A DNA stretch of 15,017 nucleotides from an uncultured Synergistia bacterium (GTDB lineage Bacteria; Eremiobacterota; SpSt-956; JAKJGF01), in contig CALARM010000934.1 of assembly GCA_937888925.1 (NCBI GenBank), positions 1-15,017 of the forward strand, read 5' to 3'. The notes beneath the pieces are model-generated. The model made no database searches. It worked only from the letters and a program-made list of their open reading frames with translations, and was not told where the DNA came from. Of the stretch, positions 1-8,041 are shown piece by piece; within the stretch, counting starts at the first letter, position 1; every line of letters starts with the position of its first letter. The position numbers and the translations under genes are program-made.

Positions 1-74
1 GAGTTATTGCTTCGGAAGTTCAAAAGGATCTACAGGATTTTGCTCTGGTAATTTCGTGCGGAGTAAAAGGTTAG
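1..74 (+). CDS. Possible 3' end of an upstream gene (partial)
   Basis: The frame starting at base 3 stays open and ends at a TAG at 72-74. It reads VIASEVQKDLQDFALVISCG then VKG, which has an ordinary soluble-protein composition. The other two forward frames give basic or hydrophobic strings that look less protein-like. Only 23 codons are visible, so no family can be assigned and even the frame is uncertain. If real, it is an upstream gene on the same strand, separated from the operon by about 380 bases with their own promoter. Confidence 0.25.
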   Translation, partial: VIASEVQKDLQDFALVISCGVKG

Positions 75-128
75 AGATTATTTTACTATTTTATCTTTTC
101 TACTTATAATTAATTTATTCTTAAATAT

Positions 129-160
129 CCACACTCTTCCTGCAGAAGTGGAAGTATTTT
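129..160 (+). terminator. Weak candidate terminator for the upstream gene
   Basis: CTTC at 136-139 pairs with GAAG at 145-148 around a 5-base loop. CCA at 129-131 can pair with TGG at 149-151 across a 4-base bulge, and a T-rich tract follows at about 154-160. The stem is short and bulged, so this is only suggestive. It sits about 55 bases after the possible stop codon at 72-74, a plausible place for a terminator. Confidence 0.2.
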
Positions 161-256
161 TATTTATCCACAGATATAGATTATAAAAAAATCTATAAAA
201 TAAAGTAATTTGTTTTATTTTGTAATCTATGACAGCTTGCTATTACTGGACTTAAT

Positions 257-272
257 AGTAAAAACTTTTACT
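257..272. promoter_or_regulatory. Operator-like palindrome upstream of the promoter
   Basis: AGTAAAA (257-263) and TTTTACT (266-272) form a 7-bp inverted repeat separated by two bases. It ends 22 bases before the -35 box at 295. Its size and place suit a binding site for a dimeric regulator, but AT-rich palindromes arise easily by chance and no regulator gene lies in the window. Confidence 0.3.
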
Positions 273-294
273 GCGCCTTTCAAGCATCTTTAAT

Positions 295-323
295 TGGACA
301 TTTTGTTTATTAAATTGTATAAT
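295..323 (+). promoter_or_regulatory. Sigma-A-type promoter for the operon
   Basis: TGGACA at 295-300 matches the TTGACA -35 consensus at five of six positions. TATAAT at 318-323 is a perfect -10 box, and the spacer is the ideal 17 bases. Transcription would start near 330, giving a leader of about 120 bases before the ATG at 457. It is the best promoter match I found upstream of the operon. The downstream genes are separated by at most 37 bases, so it probably drives all of them. Confidence 0.6.
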
Positions 324-365
324 ATCTTTTACTAAAGTAGTTTTTTTTCTTTTAGAAAAATGTCC
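296..365. repeat. 9-bp inverted repeat flanking the transcription start
   Basis: GGACATTTT (296-304) and its exact reverse complement AAAATGTCC (357-365) bracket the -10 box and the predicted start site, with 52 bases between them. The left arm overlaps the -35 box. Because the left arm lies upstream of the start site, a hairpin would not form in mRNA made from that promoter. A pair of DNA-binding half-sites (repression by looping) is the more natural reading. Function is inferred. Confidence 0.4.
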
Positions 366-444
366 TTATGTTATTTATTGAGTTTAAACTAAAGATATAC
401 TATATATTATAAAAAATATAAATCTTCTAAAATTTATTTTTTAT

Positions 445-449
445 GGAGG
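445..449 (+). promoter_or_regulatory. Shine-Dalgarno GGAGG that fixes the start at 457
   Basis: GGAGG ends only one base before the ATG at 451, too close for initiation. It ends seven bases before the in-frame ATG at 457, which is ideal spacing. The start at 457 is therefore preferred, shortening the protein by two residues relative to the longest open frame. Confidence 0.7.
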
Positions 450-456
450 TATGAAT

Positions 457-1335
457 ATGGATATAATTATAGATATGATAATTTCCCCGGCCAATCTCCT
501 TAATGTATTAAAAGAAAATAATTTAATTAATGAATTTTTATCTGATATCTCTAATACTAAAAAACTTAACTTGCTACATCTTATAGGTTATGATGATGCT
601 CGAGCAATTAAAGACAAACCAAGTAGAATAGAAACTTATTTGAGAACAAAAATTAAATTTTTACGAAATTCTATAATTAAGGATGATGCTATAGCAGAAT
701 TATCTATAATTTTCTGGCTAGAAAGTTTTTTGAAAAATGAAAGTGAGCAATCAGGTATTAGTAAATTAAAATTGAGATATTCTTTTGCAGATAGGGAAGC
801 ACAAATAGAAGACAATATAACAGAAGAGAAAAAAACATATCTAATAAAAGATAATGAAATAAAAGAAAAAGAGGATTTTTTACTCACAGATTCTATAAAT
901 TTCCTTTATCCTCTCATTAAAAGATTAATAGATGAAAATAATATATGGAAAGCTTATTTGATAGCTTCTCTTATACTTTTTAGTGATAAAAATAACCTGG
1001 GAGATCTGGACAGCTTTGAAAAAAATTATCTTGATAATTTTAGAAAGTTGAATGTATCGTATTTAACAAGCAAATTAGAAGAATTTATAAATGATTTTTT
1101 TATTTTAGCTGCTCTGGAGAATGAGGTAAATAAATTAAAAGATGAGTTCTCAACTCTAGGAGAACAACTTGTAAATGCTGGACAGAATATGGCTGATAAT
1201 GGTGTAATTCCTTCGAAAGATATACTTAATAGATTGAATCTTATTTGCAGTGATTTTGAACGGTTTAAGAAACTAATTCAGCAAGCAGCTAATTTTTACA
1301 ATATAGGAGAAAAAAAAGATAGAGAACTTAAATGA
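457..1335 (+). CDS. N-terminal part of giant helical/ATPase operon protein (frame-interrupted)
   Basis: This frame encodes 292 residues from the ATG at 457 (or 294 from 451) and stops at TGA 1333-1335. I recognise no catalytic motif. The sequence is acidic and lysine-rich, is predicted mainly helical, and has no signal peptide or convincing membrane span. Its last third reads as heptad-like helix. The strongest observation is that it probably does not end here. An A8 run at 1310-1317 sits inside the short overlap with the next frame, and loss of one A fuses this part directly to the frame running through 1697-6856, giving about 2132 residues. It is therefore best read as the N-terminal scaffold of the giant first protein of the operon. 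The interruption could be a sequencing indel, a true mutation, or an expression switch by slippage. If it is translated separately, it would be a small helical protein of unknown role. Confidence 0.8.
   Translation: MDIIIDMIISPANLLNVLKENNLINEFLSDISNTKKLNLLHLIGYDDARAIKDKPSRIETYLRTKIKFLRNSIIKDDAIAELSIIFWLESFLKNESEQSGISKLKLRYSFADREAQIEDNITEEKKTYLIKDNEIKEKEDFLLTDSINFLYPLIKRLIDENNIWKAYLIASLILFSDKNNLGDLDSFEKNYLDNFRKLNVSYLTSKLEEFINDFFILAALENEVNKLKDEFSTLGEQLVNAGQNMADNGVIPSKDILNRLNLICSDFERFKKLIQQAANFYNIGEKKDRELK
1310..1317 (+). other. A8 run at the frame change: putative slippage or indel site
   Basis: The upstream frame reads GAA AAA AAA GAT and hits TGA at 1333. The downstream frame is open from 1307 (a TAG at 1304-1306 lies just before). 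The frame change must therefore occur between 1307 and 1332, where the A8 run is the obvious site. Removing one A, or adding two, restores one continuous frame. Adding one A leads to an immediate TAG, so a -1 ribosomal shift cannot connect the two parts. Confidence 0.7.
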
Positions 1336-1696
1336 TCTTCTGAACGTTGTCACTGATGTCCAGGAACACAATCAAAATATTAAAAAAGCAAAGGATGAAT
1401 TTCAAAATTCTCTTTCTTTATTTAAAAAGGCACTTCAAGTTGAATTAAAGGAATATGATGAAGAAGGAGCAAGGCATTTAAGTTTATTCAAAGAAAAAAT
1501 TCAGCAAGAAATTAATAATATCTGTCAAGCACCAGATGAGGAAAATTCATTACAGATTTGTAAAACAGTCATTGAAAATACTCATCCTGTTTGTCTACTT
1601 TTACAATTAATTTCAGGGAAATTTGGTTATAGTAAAATAATTCAACTTTCCGAATCTATTAATAAAGACTATGGTGAAGAGATTACTGGCCTGGCT
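1336..1696 (+). other. Coding continuation between the two frame parts (no start codon)
   Basis: This is not an intergenic gap. The frame used by 1697-6856 is open throughout and reads as a normal acidic, coiled-coil-like protein (ENLNDLLNVVTDVQEHNQNI and onward). It contains no ATG, GTG or TTG codon between 1307 and 1697, so the roughly 130 codons can only be translated by frame restoration at the A8 run or from a rare start codon. The intact coding character without a start is the main argument for a single frameshifted gene. Confidence 0.75.
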
Positions 1697-4600
1697 ATGC
1701 AGAAACTTCTTTATATTTCAGAAGAAAAGCAACCAGATAATGTGGAGAATAATCCAGATAATACTACTATAGATACTGTAATAGAAGAAAAAATATTAAA
1801 CAACAGCAATGAGCTTACCGTAAAACCTGTAGTTAAAGACGAGATACCAACAACTGAAACAAATATTTCTTTAAAGCCTTTAATTGAAGAAGAGGTAAAG
1901 AAAAATAGGAATGAACTTCCTGCAAAACCTATAGTTCAGGATGAGCTACCAATAACTGAAATAGACCTTCCTGTAGAGCCTTTAATTGAAGAAGAGGTAA
2001 AGAAAAATAGGAATGAACTTCCTGCAAAACCTATAGTTCAGGATGAGCTACCAGTAACTAAAATAGACCTTCCTGTAGAGCCTTTAATTGAAGAAGAGGT
2101 AAAGAAAAATAATGAACTTCCTGCAGAACCTATAGTTCAGGATGAGCTACCAATAACTGAAATGGACGTTCCTGTAGAGCCTGTAATCAAAGAAAAAATA
2201 TCAAAAAACAGTAATAAATTGCCTGCAGAGACTATAGTTCAAGACGAGATACCAACAATTAAAATTGATATTCCTGTAGAACCTGAGAAATTTTTTTATC
2301 TGGAGTTTAATTCTCAGGATAGTTCACAGACAATTGCCAGTTCTATTTTAAAAAACACAGTTCATAACCGTTTTAATGATTTAAATAGGTTAATCTGGCA
2401 TTTAATATTTGAAGATAAATTAGGGCTTGCTTTTCATTTAACCCATATTCTTGAGTTACATTATCCAAAGCAAAAAGTATATACTCCTTCCTGGCTTATA
2501 CGTTCAATAGCTATAGGTAAATATATTAGATATGAAAGTGGTGCTATAGCAAACCTTTTAAAAGAAGATTTTTCAAACTTTGATGAAAAAAGTTGTTTTA
2601 TTGAAGGTAATAAAGATTGGAACCATGCTATTCGTTTTCTTCTAGTATCTGCAACACTCTGCCCGGCACTTCTTACACCTTCAGCAGGTTCTTCTGAAAT
2701 ACTTAGAACACTCAGATTGAAAGAAGGATTGGGGAAGCTTTACGAATATTTTACTTTTATTAAAATTTATGGAGACAAACTTCAGGCCCTTGATGTTAAT
2801 TCTTTGAAGAAAGTGAAAGATCAAGTAGCCTGGAGATCTGAAATGGATTCATTAATATCCAGAGTTAAATACTGGAAATCTCAGGCTCCTCACTATAATA
2901 TTATAAGTGTTCCGGGGAGAAAAGTATGGTTGTACTGGTTAAAAGAAAAAGAACTTATTCATAACCTATTATGTTATATAACAAAAGATGATTTATCCAT
3001 AATTGAAAAAGCCAAAAGAGATATTCAGAAATACTCAGATCAAAGTGTGATTAAAAAATTAATTTATGAAACCCATAGAGAAATTTTAAATATATCCTCT
3101 GGTAGTGATATTGTTACAAAAGGTCAAAATCAGCTATTTAAACATGTTTCCGAAGCTATTGGTTTTCTTAGAGAATGGGTTGAATTACAGGAAACCCGTC
3201 CAAATAGAAAGAAAGGTTTTATTCAGGAACAGGCAGAAAAATTAAGAGAAGATATTTTTAGTCTTCATAATATGGTTCTTGCAGAATTAGAAGTTTTTAA
3301 GAAGAATTATAATTCTTTCTTAATACAGGCCAGTATTTCCTGCTGTAAAAAAACTCTGGAAAAAGTTTATGATCTTTTTGACCCGAAGGTTATAATACCT
3401 CAAGAAGAAATTAATCCTAAATACCTGCTTAATTTAGATTTTTTAAAAATACCTTCTCTTATTTTAAAGGAAAACTGGGAACCTGAAAATTATAATCATG
3501 AAATTTTACTAAATTATATTTTAGATCTTATTAACAGTGAGGTTCAAAACTGGGAAGATATATTTAACATACATGCTGAAAATAGAAATCATGATACTAC
3601 GAAATATATTATAGAATATCTTGAACAAAATGAGAAAGCACTGGTAAATAGTGATTTAGATCAAATTCGTCAACTCAGAGAAAAACGAGTTCAAGAATGT
3701 AGAGAAGCTTTAACGACAGATATTAATGCTACCAGAAAAATAATAGAAGATGCTTTAATTGACGGTCTCTTACCGGAAAGCGAGCGACTTGAATTATCAG
3801 GCATTATTGAATCAATTGAATTAAATATTTCTGAGATATTACGTTTTTTTGACATACATAGAAAATTAAAAGTTATAAAAGAAAAAATTGAACAAAAAAG
3901 GCAATCAGAAATTGAAAGAATTAAAAATAAACTTAAAGAGACAGATATAAAGAATCACCCTGCCTATGCTCGAATTTTAAAAGTTGTGGAAAAGGGAGAT
4001 GTTTTAACAGCAAATGAATATATACAATTAATATCTACAGGGCAAACATTACCGCAGGAGTATGATTTAACAAGTTCTTTTCAGGATTTTTTCCCGGATA
4101 AGTGTGTTAGTATTGAGAATTTTTTCTGTAAAGATCATCCTGAAAGGCCTTCTGTTCGCCAAATCATTAAATATATTGGTAATGGAAAAAGTATTGGTCC
4201 TATTTCCTTAAAAAAAGTTCCTGGAGCACAGGCTAATAATGCTTCTAATATGCTTGAAGCATGGTTTACAGCTAAAAGAACGACAGAAGAAAATATAGAA
4301 AAAGAGATCGCCTGTATCTTAAATCATATTGGCTTTACTACTTTAAATGTTTTTCGAATTAAATTAGCTCATAAATTATGGTTTGAAGCTATTACAGAGG
4401 TTATATATGATAAGAACCAGTGCCCTGTATCAAGATATGGTTCGGAAGCAAAAGGAATATACCATATTCTATGTGTTAGAGACAGACCACCGGAAGAAGA
4501 TCTATTAAATGATGTAGGAGAAATGTATTCTAAAAAGGCTCCTGTTATAGTATTTTATTTTGGCCATATGACAGAAAAAAGACGTAGAGATCTTGCCCGT

Positions 4601-6856
4601 CTATGCCGTGAACGGCGAAGAACATTTATTGTTATTGATGAGACACTAATCCTATACCTGTGTGGAGAAAGAGGAGCCAGATTACCTGTTCTGTTTGGTT
4701 GTTCTCTTCCATTTACTTTTCTTGAACCTTATATTGATACTGCAGGTATTGTTCCTCATGAAATGTTTTATGGAAGGAAAAAAGAAAAGGATAGTATAAT
4801 TGATCCTATGGGTTCCTGTTTTATTTACGGTGGAAGACAGCTCGGGAAAACAGCTCTTTTAAGGCATGTGGAACGTTCTTTCCATAATCCTAAAGATGGA
4901 CAAATAGCTTTATGGATTGATCTTAAAGTAGAATTAGCAGATACTATCGAGGATATCTGGAGAGTATTGATAGATAAGTTAAAAGAAGCTGAAGTATTAC
5001 CCTCTGAACTTCTAAGGCATACTAAAGAAACTAAATTGCTTGATCTTATTCGGGAATGGTTAGACCTTAATCCCCATCGTAGAATATTACTTTTACTTGA
5101 TGAATCTGATAAATTCCTTGAAGCTGATGCTAAAAAAGACTTCCTTCATGTTTCTCGCCTGAAAGGACTAATGGATCAAACAGGAAGGCGGTTTAAAGTA
5201 GTTTTTGCAGGTTTACATAATGTACAACGTACTACAAGGCAGGTCAATCATCCTCTGGCACATTTTGGTGAACCCCTCTGCATCGGACCACTGCTTAAAA
5301 ATGGTGAATTCCGTGAAGCTCAGGCTTTGATAAAGAAACCACTGGAAAGTATTGGATACTACTTTGAATCTTCAGATCCAATAATGCGTATTCTTTCACA
5401 AACTAATTATTATCCAAGTTTGATTCAGCTTTACTGCAAACATCTACTTCGTTATATTACGGAATCTTCTGCTGGTTTATTTAAGCCATATGAATGTCCA
5501 CCTTATAAGATTACTTCTGATGATGTTGAAAATGCTTATAAAAGCCAGGAACTTAGAAAAGCAATAAGAGATAAATTTATGTTAACCCTGGATCTTGATC
5601 CAAGGTATAAAATAATTGCTCTGGCAATTGCCTATCATAGTATTTCAGAGAATGGCAATAAACTGGAAACCTGTTTCCCCTTAACAGAAATACGGGAAGA
5701 GGCAATTACCTGGTGGCCTGATGGTTTTCAGGATTGTATTGCTATAGATTCTTTTCGTGTTCTTTTAGATGAAATGATCGGACTTGGTATCCTTAAAATT
5801 AATACTGATGGAAAATATTCTTTAAGAAGCCCTAATGTTATAACATTATTGGGAACCAAAGAAGAAATAGAAGATAAACTTCTTAATCAAAATTTGGAAG
5901 CTCCTCTTGAATATGAACCTGCTATCTTCAGGTCTGCTTATAAATATTCAGAGAAGATTGATTTATTTCGGAGGAATCCTCTTACTGCACAACAGGAATC
6001 TAAATTAAAATCTTCTCAATATGGTGTTTCTATTATTTTTGGTAGTGAAGCATCAGGTTTACTGGAACTGGAAGATTTTTTTAAAGCTAACTTTGGCAAT
6101 AAATTCTTTAAGAAACCTTTAAATATAATTGATAAAACTACCTTTACAAAGTATCTTTTAGATATGGATGAAAGACAAAAATATGGAACAACATTAATTA
6201 TGATTTCCCATGAATATCCATGGTCTGAAAGCTGGGTTTATGGAGCTTTAGAAAAAATCAACAGATTAAAATCTAAAGATGCTTTTTTACAAATAGTTTT
6301 TATTGCAGATCCGAATAAAATATGGTCTTTAGTGAGAGATTTATCTGAATTTAATACATTGATTTCAAGGGGAGTAAATATAATTAATCTGGTACCATGG
6401 CATGACCTGGCTTTTCGTCAATGGCTCTCAGATTGTAATATAAGCCAGAGTGATAAAGAGACCAGATATAAAATATTTAAGGTAATTGGTAATTGGCCTG
6501 TATTACTCCAACATTTTTATAACAAAATTAAAAGTGACAAACATTTATGGGAGAAGGAACTGGAGGGATTGAATAAGTCTCTGGATGATCCGGAATTTTG
6601 TAAAGAATTAATACCAAAATTTGGTCTGGACAATTCTCAGGGGAGTAAACTTTTAAGAACATGGGTAGATATGGATGTAGAAGAAATATCAAAAGAAGAT
6701 TTAAAGACTTTAGCTGAAAATATACCTGACTATGTAATCGAACAAACCTTGCGGTGGGCAGAACAATTAAGTCTGATCAGACCTGTAAAAATTAACTGTT
6801 GGAAGATTGATCCGATAGTTAAAAGAATTCTTTCAATTTGCAGGTGTAAGGTATAA
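1697..6856 (+). CDS. Giant STAND-like P-loop ATPase protein with helical scaffold and second, degenerate ATPase domain
   Basis: It is 1719 residues from the first available ATG, although the frame is open back to 1307 and probably continues the 457-1335 frame; no good ribosome site precedes 1697. Residues 23-191 are five tandem 34-residue Pro/Glu/Lys repeats, a likely flexible linker. Residues about 198-870 are long helices and coiled coil. Residues about 875-1000 form an alpha/beta module with a PVIVFYFG strand near 949, of unknown function. A P-loop NTPase follows, with Walker A GGRQLGKT at 1045-1052 and Walker B RILLLLDE ending at D1135-E1136. The spacing and the STAND/ORC-like look suggest a regulatory switch ATPase. 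A second ATPase-like domain (about 1420-1600) has GSEASGLL at 1449-1456, where the P-loop Lys and Ser/Thr are Leu-Leu, so it is probably inactive. The C-terminus looks like a winged helix. The stop overlaps the next start (TAATG). Function is inferred: sensor or scaffold of a conflict system. Confidence 0.85.
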   Translation: MQKLLYISEEKQPDNVENNPDNTTIDTVIEEKILNNSNELTVKPVVKDEIPTTETNISLKPLIEEEVKKNRNELPAKPIVQDELPITEIDLPVEPLIEEEVKKNRNELPAKPIVQDELPVTKIDLPVEPLIEEEVKKNNELPAEPIVQDELPITEMDVPVEPVIKEKISKNSNKLPAETIVQDEIPTIKIDIPVEPEKFFYLEFNSQDSSQTIASSILKNTVHNRFNDLNRLIWHLIFEDKLGLAFHLTHILELHYPKQKVYTPSWLIRSIAIGKYIRYESGAIANLLKEDFSNFDEKSCFIEGNKDWNHAIRFLLVSATLCPALLTPSAGSSEILRTLRLKEGLGKLYEYFTFIKIYGDKLQALDVNSLKKVKDQVAWRSEMDSLISRVKYWKSQAPHYNIISVPGRKVWLYWLKEKELIHNLLCYITKDDLSIIEKAKRDIQKYSDQSVIKKLIYETHREILNISSGSDIVTKGQNQLFKHVSEAIGFLREWVELQETRPNRKKGFIQEQAEKLREDIFSLHNMVLAELEVFKKNYNSFLIQASISCCKKTLEKVYDLFDPKVIIPQEEINPKYLLNLDFLKIPSLILKENWEPENYNHEILLNYILDLINSEVQNWEDIFNIHAENRNHDTTKYIIEYLEQNEKALVNSDLDQIRQLREKRVQECREALTTDINATRKIIEDALIDGLLPESERLELSGIIESIELNISEILRFFDIHRKLKVIKEKIEQKRQSEIERIKNKLKETDIKNHPAYARILKVVEKGDVLTANEYIQLISTGQTLPQEYDLTSSFQDFFPDKCVSIENFFCKDHPERPSVRQIIKYIGNGKSIGPISLKKVPGAQANNASNMLEAWFTAKRTTEENIEKEIACILNHIGFTTLNVFRIKLAHKLWFEAITEVIYDKNQCPVSRYGSEAKGIYHILCVRDRPPEEDLLNDVGEMYSKKAPVIVFYFGHMTEKRRRDLARLCRERRRTFIVIDETLILYLCGERGARLPVLFGCSLPFTFLEPYIDTAGIVPHEMFYGRKKEKDSIIDPMGSCFIYGGRQLGKTALLRHVERSFHNPKDGQIALWIDLKVELADTIEDIWRVLIDKLKEAEVLPSELLRHTKETKLLDLIREWLDLNPHRRILLLLDESDKFLEADAKKDFLHVSRLKGLMDQTGRRFKVVFAGLHNVQRTTRQVNHPLAHFGEPLCIGPLLKNGEFREAQALIKKPLESIGYYFESSDPIMRILSQTNYYPSLIQLYCKHLLRYITESSAGLFKPYECPPYKITSDDVENAYKSQELRKAIRDKFMLTLDLDPRYKIIALAIAYHSISENGNKLETCFPLTEIREEAITWWPDGFQDCIAIDSFRVLLDEMIGLGILKINTDGKYSLRSPNVITLLGTKEEIEDKLLNQNLEAPLEYEPAIFRSAYKYSEKIDLFRRNPLTAQQESKLKSSQYGVSIIFGSEASGLLELEDFFKANFGNKFFKKPLNIIDKTTFTKYLLDMDERQKYGTTLIMISHEYPWSESWVYGALEKINRLKSKDAFLQIVFIADPNKIWSLVRDLSEFNTLISRGVNIINLVPWHDLAFRQWLSDCNISQSDKETRYKIFKVIGNWPVLLQHFYNKIKSDKHLWEKELEGLNKSLDDPEFCKELIPKFGLDNSQGSKLLRTWVDMDVEEISKEDLKTLAENIPDYVIEQTLRWAEQLSLIRPVKINCWKIDPIVKRILSICRCKV
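1763..2287 (+). repeat. Five in-frame tandem repeats (about 102 bp) coding a Pro/Glu/Lys linker
   Basis: Units lie at 1763-1864 (degenerate), 1865-1966, 1967-2068, 2069-2167 and 2168-2269, with a partial copy to 2287. Each encodes about 34 residues of the type LPVEPLIEEEVKKNRNELPA followed by KPIVQDELPITEID. The three central units are nearly identical in DNA over most of their length; the fourth lacks one codon (99 bp). High DNA identity points to recent copy-number change, always by whole codons. The product is probably an extended spacer between the N-terminal helical part and the main body of the protein. Confidence 0.9.
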
Positions 6857-8004
6857 TGGTTAAATATTGGTGGCAACTACCAGGTCCTGGTAAATTTATT
6901 TCTAATATAACCCAGGATCTCAGGGATGGTAAAAATGTTATAATACTTCTACCTGAATATGCTCCCAAAGGAATTTTCAGGGCTTTGAAAAATGCCTATG
7001 AGTTTTACAACATAGGTCAATGGTATACTCTGGATATAGGTGAAGAATATAATAGTTCCATATTACCAGTATATTTTTTATTTAATAAATTTGCACCAAA
7101 TCTTAAATCTTATGAGATTCGTAATATTCATACTTTATTAAAGCAGGAAGCTTTCTGTGAAAAAGTTATCTATCTTGACAATATAAACAGTAAAGTGTGG
7201 CCTCTCTGGAAAGAATTTTTAACGGAATATGAACATGCATGCCGTTCCACTTCTTTAGTTGATCGTACTTTATTCTGTGTACCTCTTATCGGTGAACTTG
7301 CTTTAAAACCAATAAAAAAAGAAGCATGTATTGTACACCATTCATGGGAGAATATTATTTCTTATTTCGATATGCTTTTATATACGTTACAATGTTTTCA
7401 TAGTAAACCACTGAAGGATTTACAGAAGAAAATTTCTGTAGGAATTACAACAAATATAGCTTTATGGGATCCTGAAATCGCAGAGCGTCTATCTTATGAG
7501 AAAATTGATGTAATTCTTAATCCAGTATCATTTCTAAAAAGTATTGCCAGGGAAAGAAACTGGGAAAATAAAGAAACTACCCTGGAGAGACTTAAATGGC
7601 ATAAAGGTATGATAGATAAAATAGATGGGGAAGAAAAAATTCATTCTGCAGTTTTATCACTGAATGATCCTTATAAAGAAATAGAAAGAAGAATATGGAA
7701 TGCTGAAGTAGGTATAATATTTCCTTTTATTGAAGAATGTCGTCGCAAAATTCTTGAAAATTATGGAGGTTTACTGGAAATTCCATTTACTACACGGTTT
7801 GGAGAAAAAATAAAAGAACTAAGAGATCTGGAAATCGGACATATAGAATCTCAGATATTAGGAAATGAAATTCAGATAGATTTTAAAATAAAGCGGAATA
7901 TCAGTAGATTAAGAGAATTACGCAATTCTCTTTCCCATCTTTTACCAGTAGATCCTGAATTATTGATAGATAAAGAGGGTATTTTAAGTATCAAATTTAA
8001 ATAA
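6856..8004 (+). CDS. Degenerate ATPase-like protein with C-terminal HEPN-type RNase motif
   Basis: It encodes 382 residues. Its ATG overlaps the preceding stop (TAATG), so translation is coupled and the two proteins probably work in fixed ratio. The front begins WWQLPGPGKFI and has a beta strand NVIILLP (27-33) followed by EYAPKG, where a Walker A loop would be but with no GxxxxGK[ST]. A Walker-B-like strand VIYLD ends at D108. I read residues 1 to about 200 as an inactive P-loop NTPase fold; this is inferred. Residues about 270-365 are helical and contain LRELRNSLSHL with R356-N357-x3-H361. This is the R-x4-6-H motif, with a polar residue after Arg, that marks HEPN nucleases, the usual RNA-cleaving effectors of toxin-antitoxin and CRISPR-linked systems. 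It could instead be a non-catalytic HEPN-like dimerisation bundle. Three consecutive in-frame TAA codons (8002-8010) end the gene. Confidence 0.85.
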   Translation: MVKYWWQLPGPGKFISNITQDLRDGKNVIILLPEYAPKGIFRALKNAYEFYNIGQWYTLDIGEEYNSSILPVYFLFNKFAPNLKSYEIRNIHTLLKQEAFCEKVIYLDNINSKVWPLWKEFLTEYEHACRSTSLVDRTLFCVPLIGELALKPIKKEACIVHHSWENIISYFDMLLYTLQCFHSKPLKDLQKKISVGITTNIALWDPEIAERLSYEKIDVILNPVSFLKSIARERNWENKETTLERLKWHKGMIDKIDGEEKIHSAVLSLNDPYKEIERRIWNAEVGIIFPFIEECRRKILENYGGLLEIPFTTRFGEKIKELRDLEIGHIESQILGNEIQIDFKIKRNISRLRELRNSLSHLLPVDPELLIDKEGILSIKFK

Positions 8005-8041
8005 TAATAAACTATAGTATTATATTTAAGAAAGGATACAT

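Larger units (their letters stand above)
75..450. other. AT-rich intergenic regulatory region upstream of the operon
   Basis: I see no credible gene in these 376 bases. They hold a weak terminator-like hairpin near 129-160 and a weak AT-rich hairpin at 175-197 (TATAGATT, 7-base loop, AATCTATA). They also hold a palindrome at 257-272, a sigma-A-like promoter at 295-323, and a 9-bp inverted repeat with arms at 296-304 and 357-365. A T8 run lies at 341-348 and a 10-bp palindrome AGTTTAAACT at 381-390. A second, poorer promoter-like stretch (TTGAGT at 378-383, then TATACT/TATATT around 396-408) has bad spacing. The leader after the main promoter would be roughly 120 bases. Confidence 0.6.

Noticed and set aside
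175..197. 8-bp AT-rich hairpin TATAGATT/AATCTATA as a terminator
   Set aside because: The stem has a single G-C pair and no T-run follows it, so it is too weak for termination and is compatible with chance in AT-rich DNA.
330..450. Riboswitch or structured leader RNA in the 5' untranslated region
   Set aside because: The leader is almost all A and T with no stable multi-helix structure, no recognisable aptamer core and no terminator-antiterminator pair.
636..887. 83-codon open frame on the minus strand
   Set aside because: It lies wholly inside the + strand helical coding region, has no ribosome site or family motif, and is rich in Ser/Phe/Ile as expected for the complement of an AT-rich coding frame.
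1310..1318. A AAA AAG heptamer as a classical -1 ribosomal slippery site
   Set aside because: A -1 shift from the upstream frame reaches a TAG at 1320-1322 at once. Joining the two long frames needs +1 or -2 (one A fewer or two more), so a dnaX-like -1 event does not explain it.
1763..2287. Possible CRISPR-like array of regular repeats
   Set aside because: The units are directly adjacent without unique spacers, are about 102 bp long, and keep the reading frame, so they are coding tandem repeats.
8011..8018. ACTATAGT palindrome in the gap before the helicase gene as an internal promoter or operator
   Set aside because: It is only 8 bp in AT-rich DNA, with no convincing -35 partner, and the gap is short enough for simple operon read-through.
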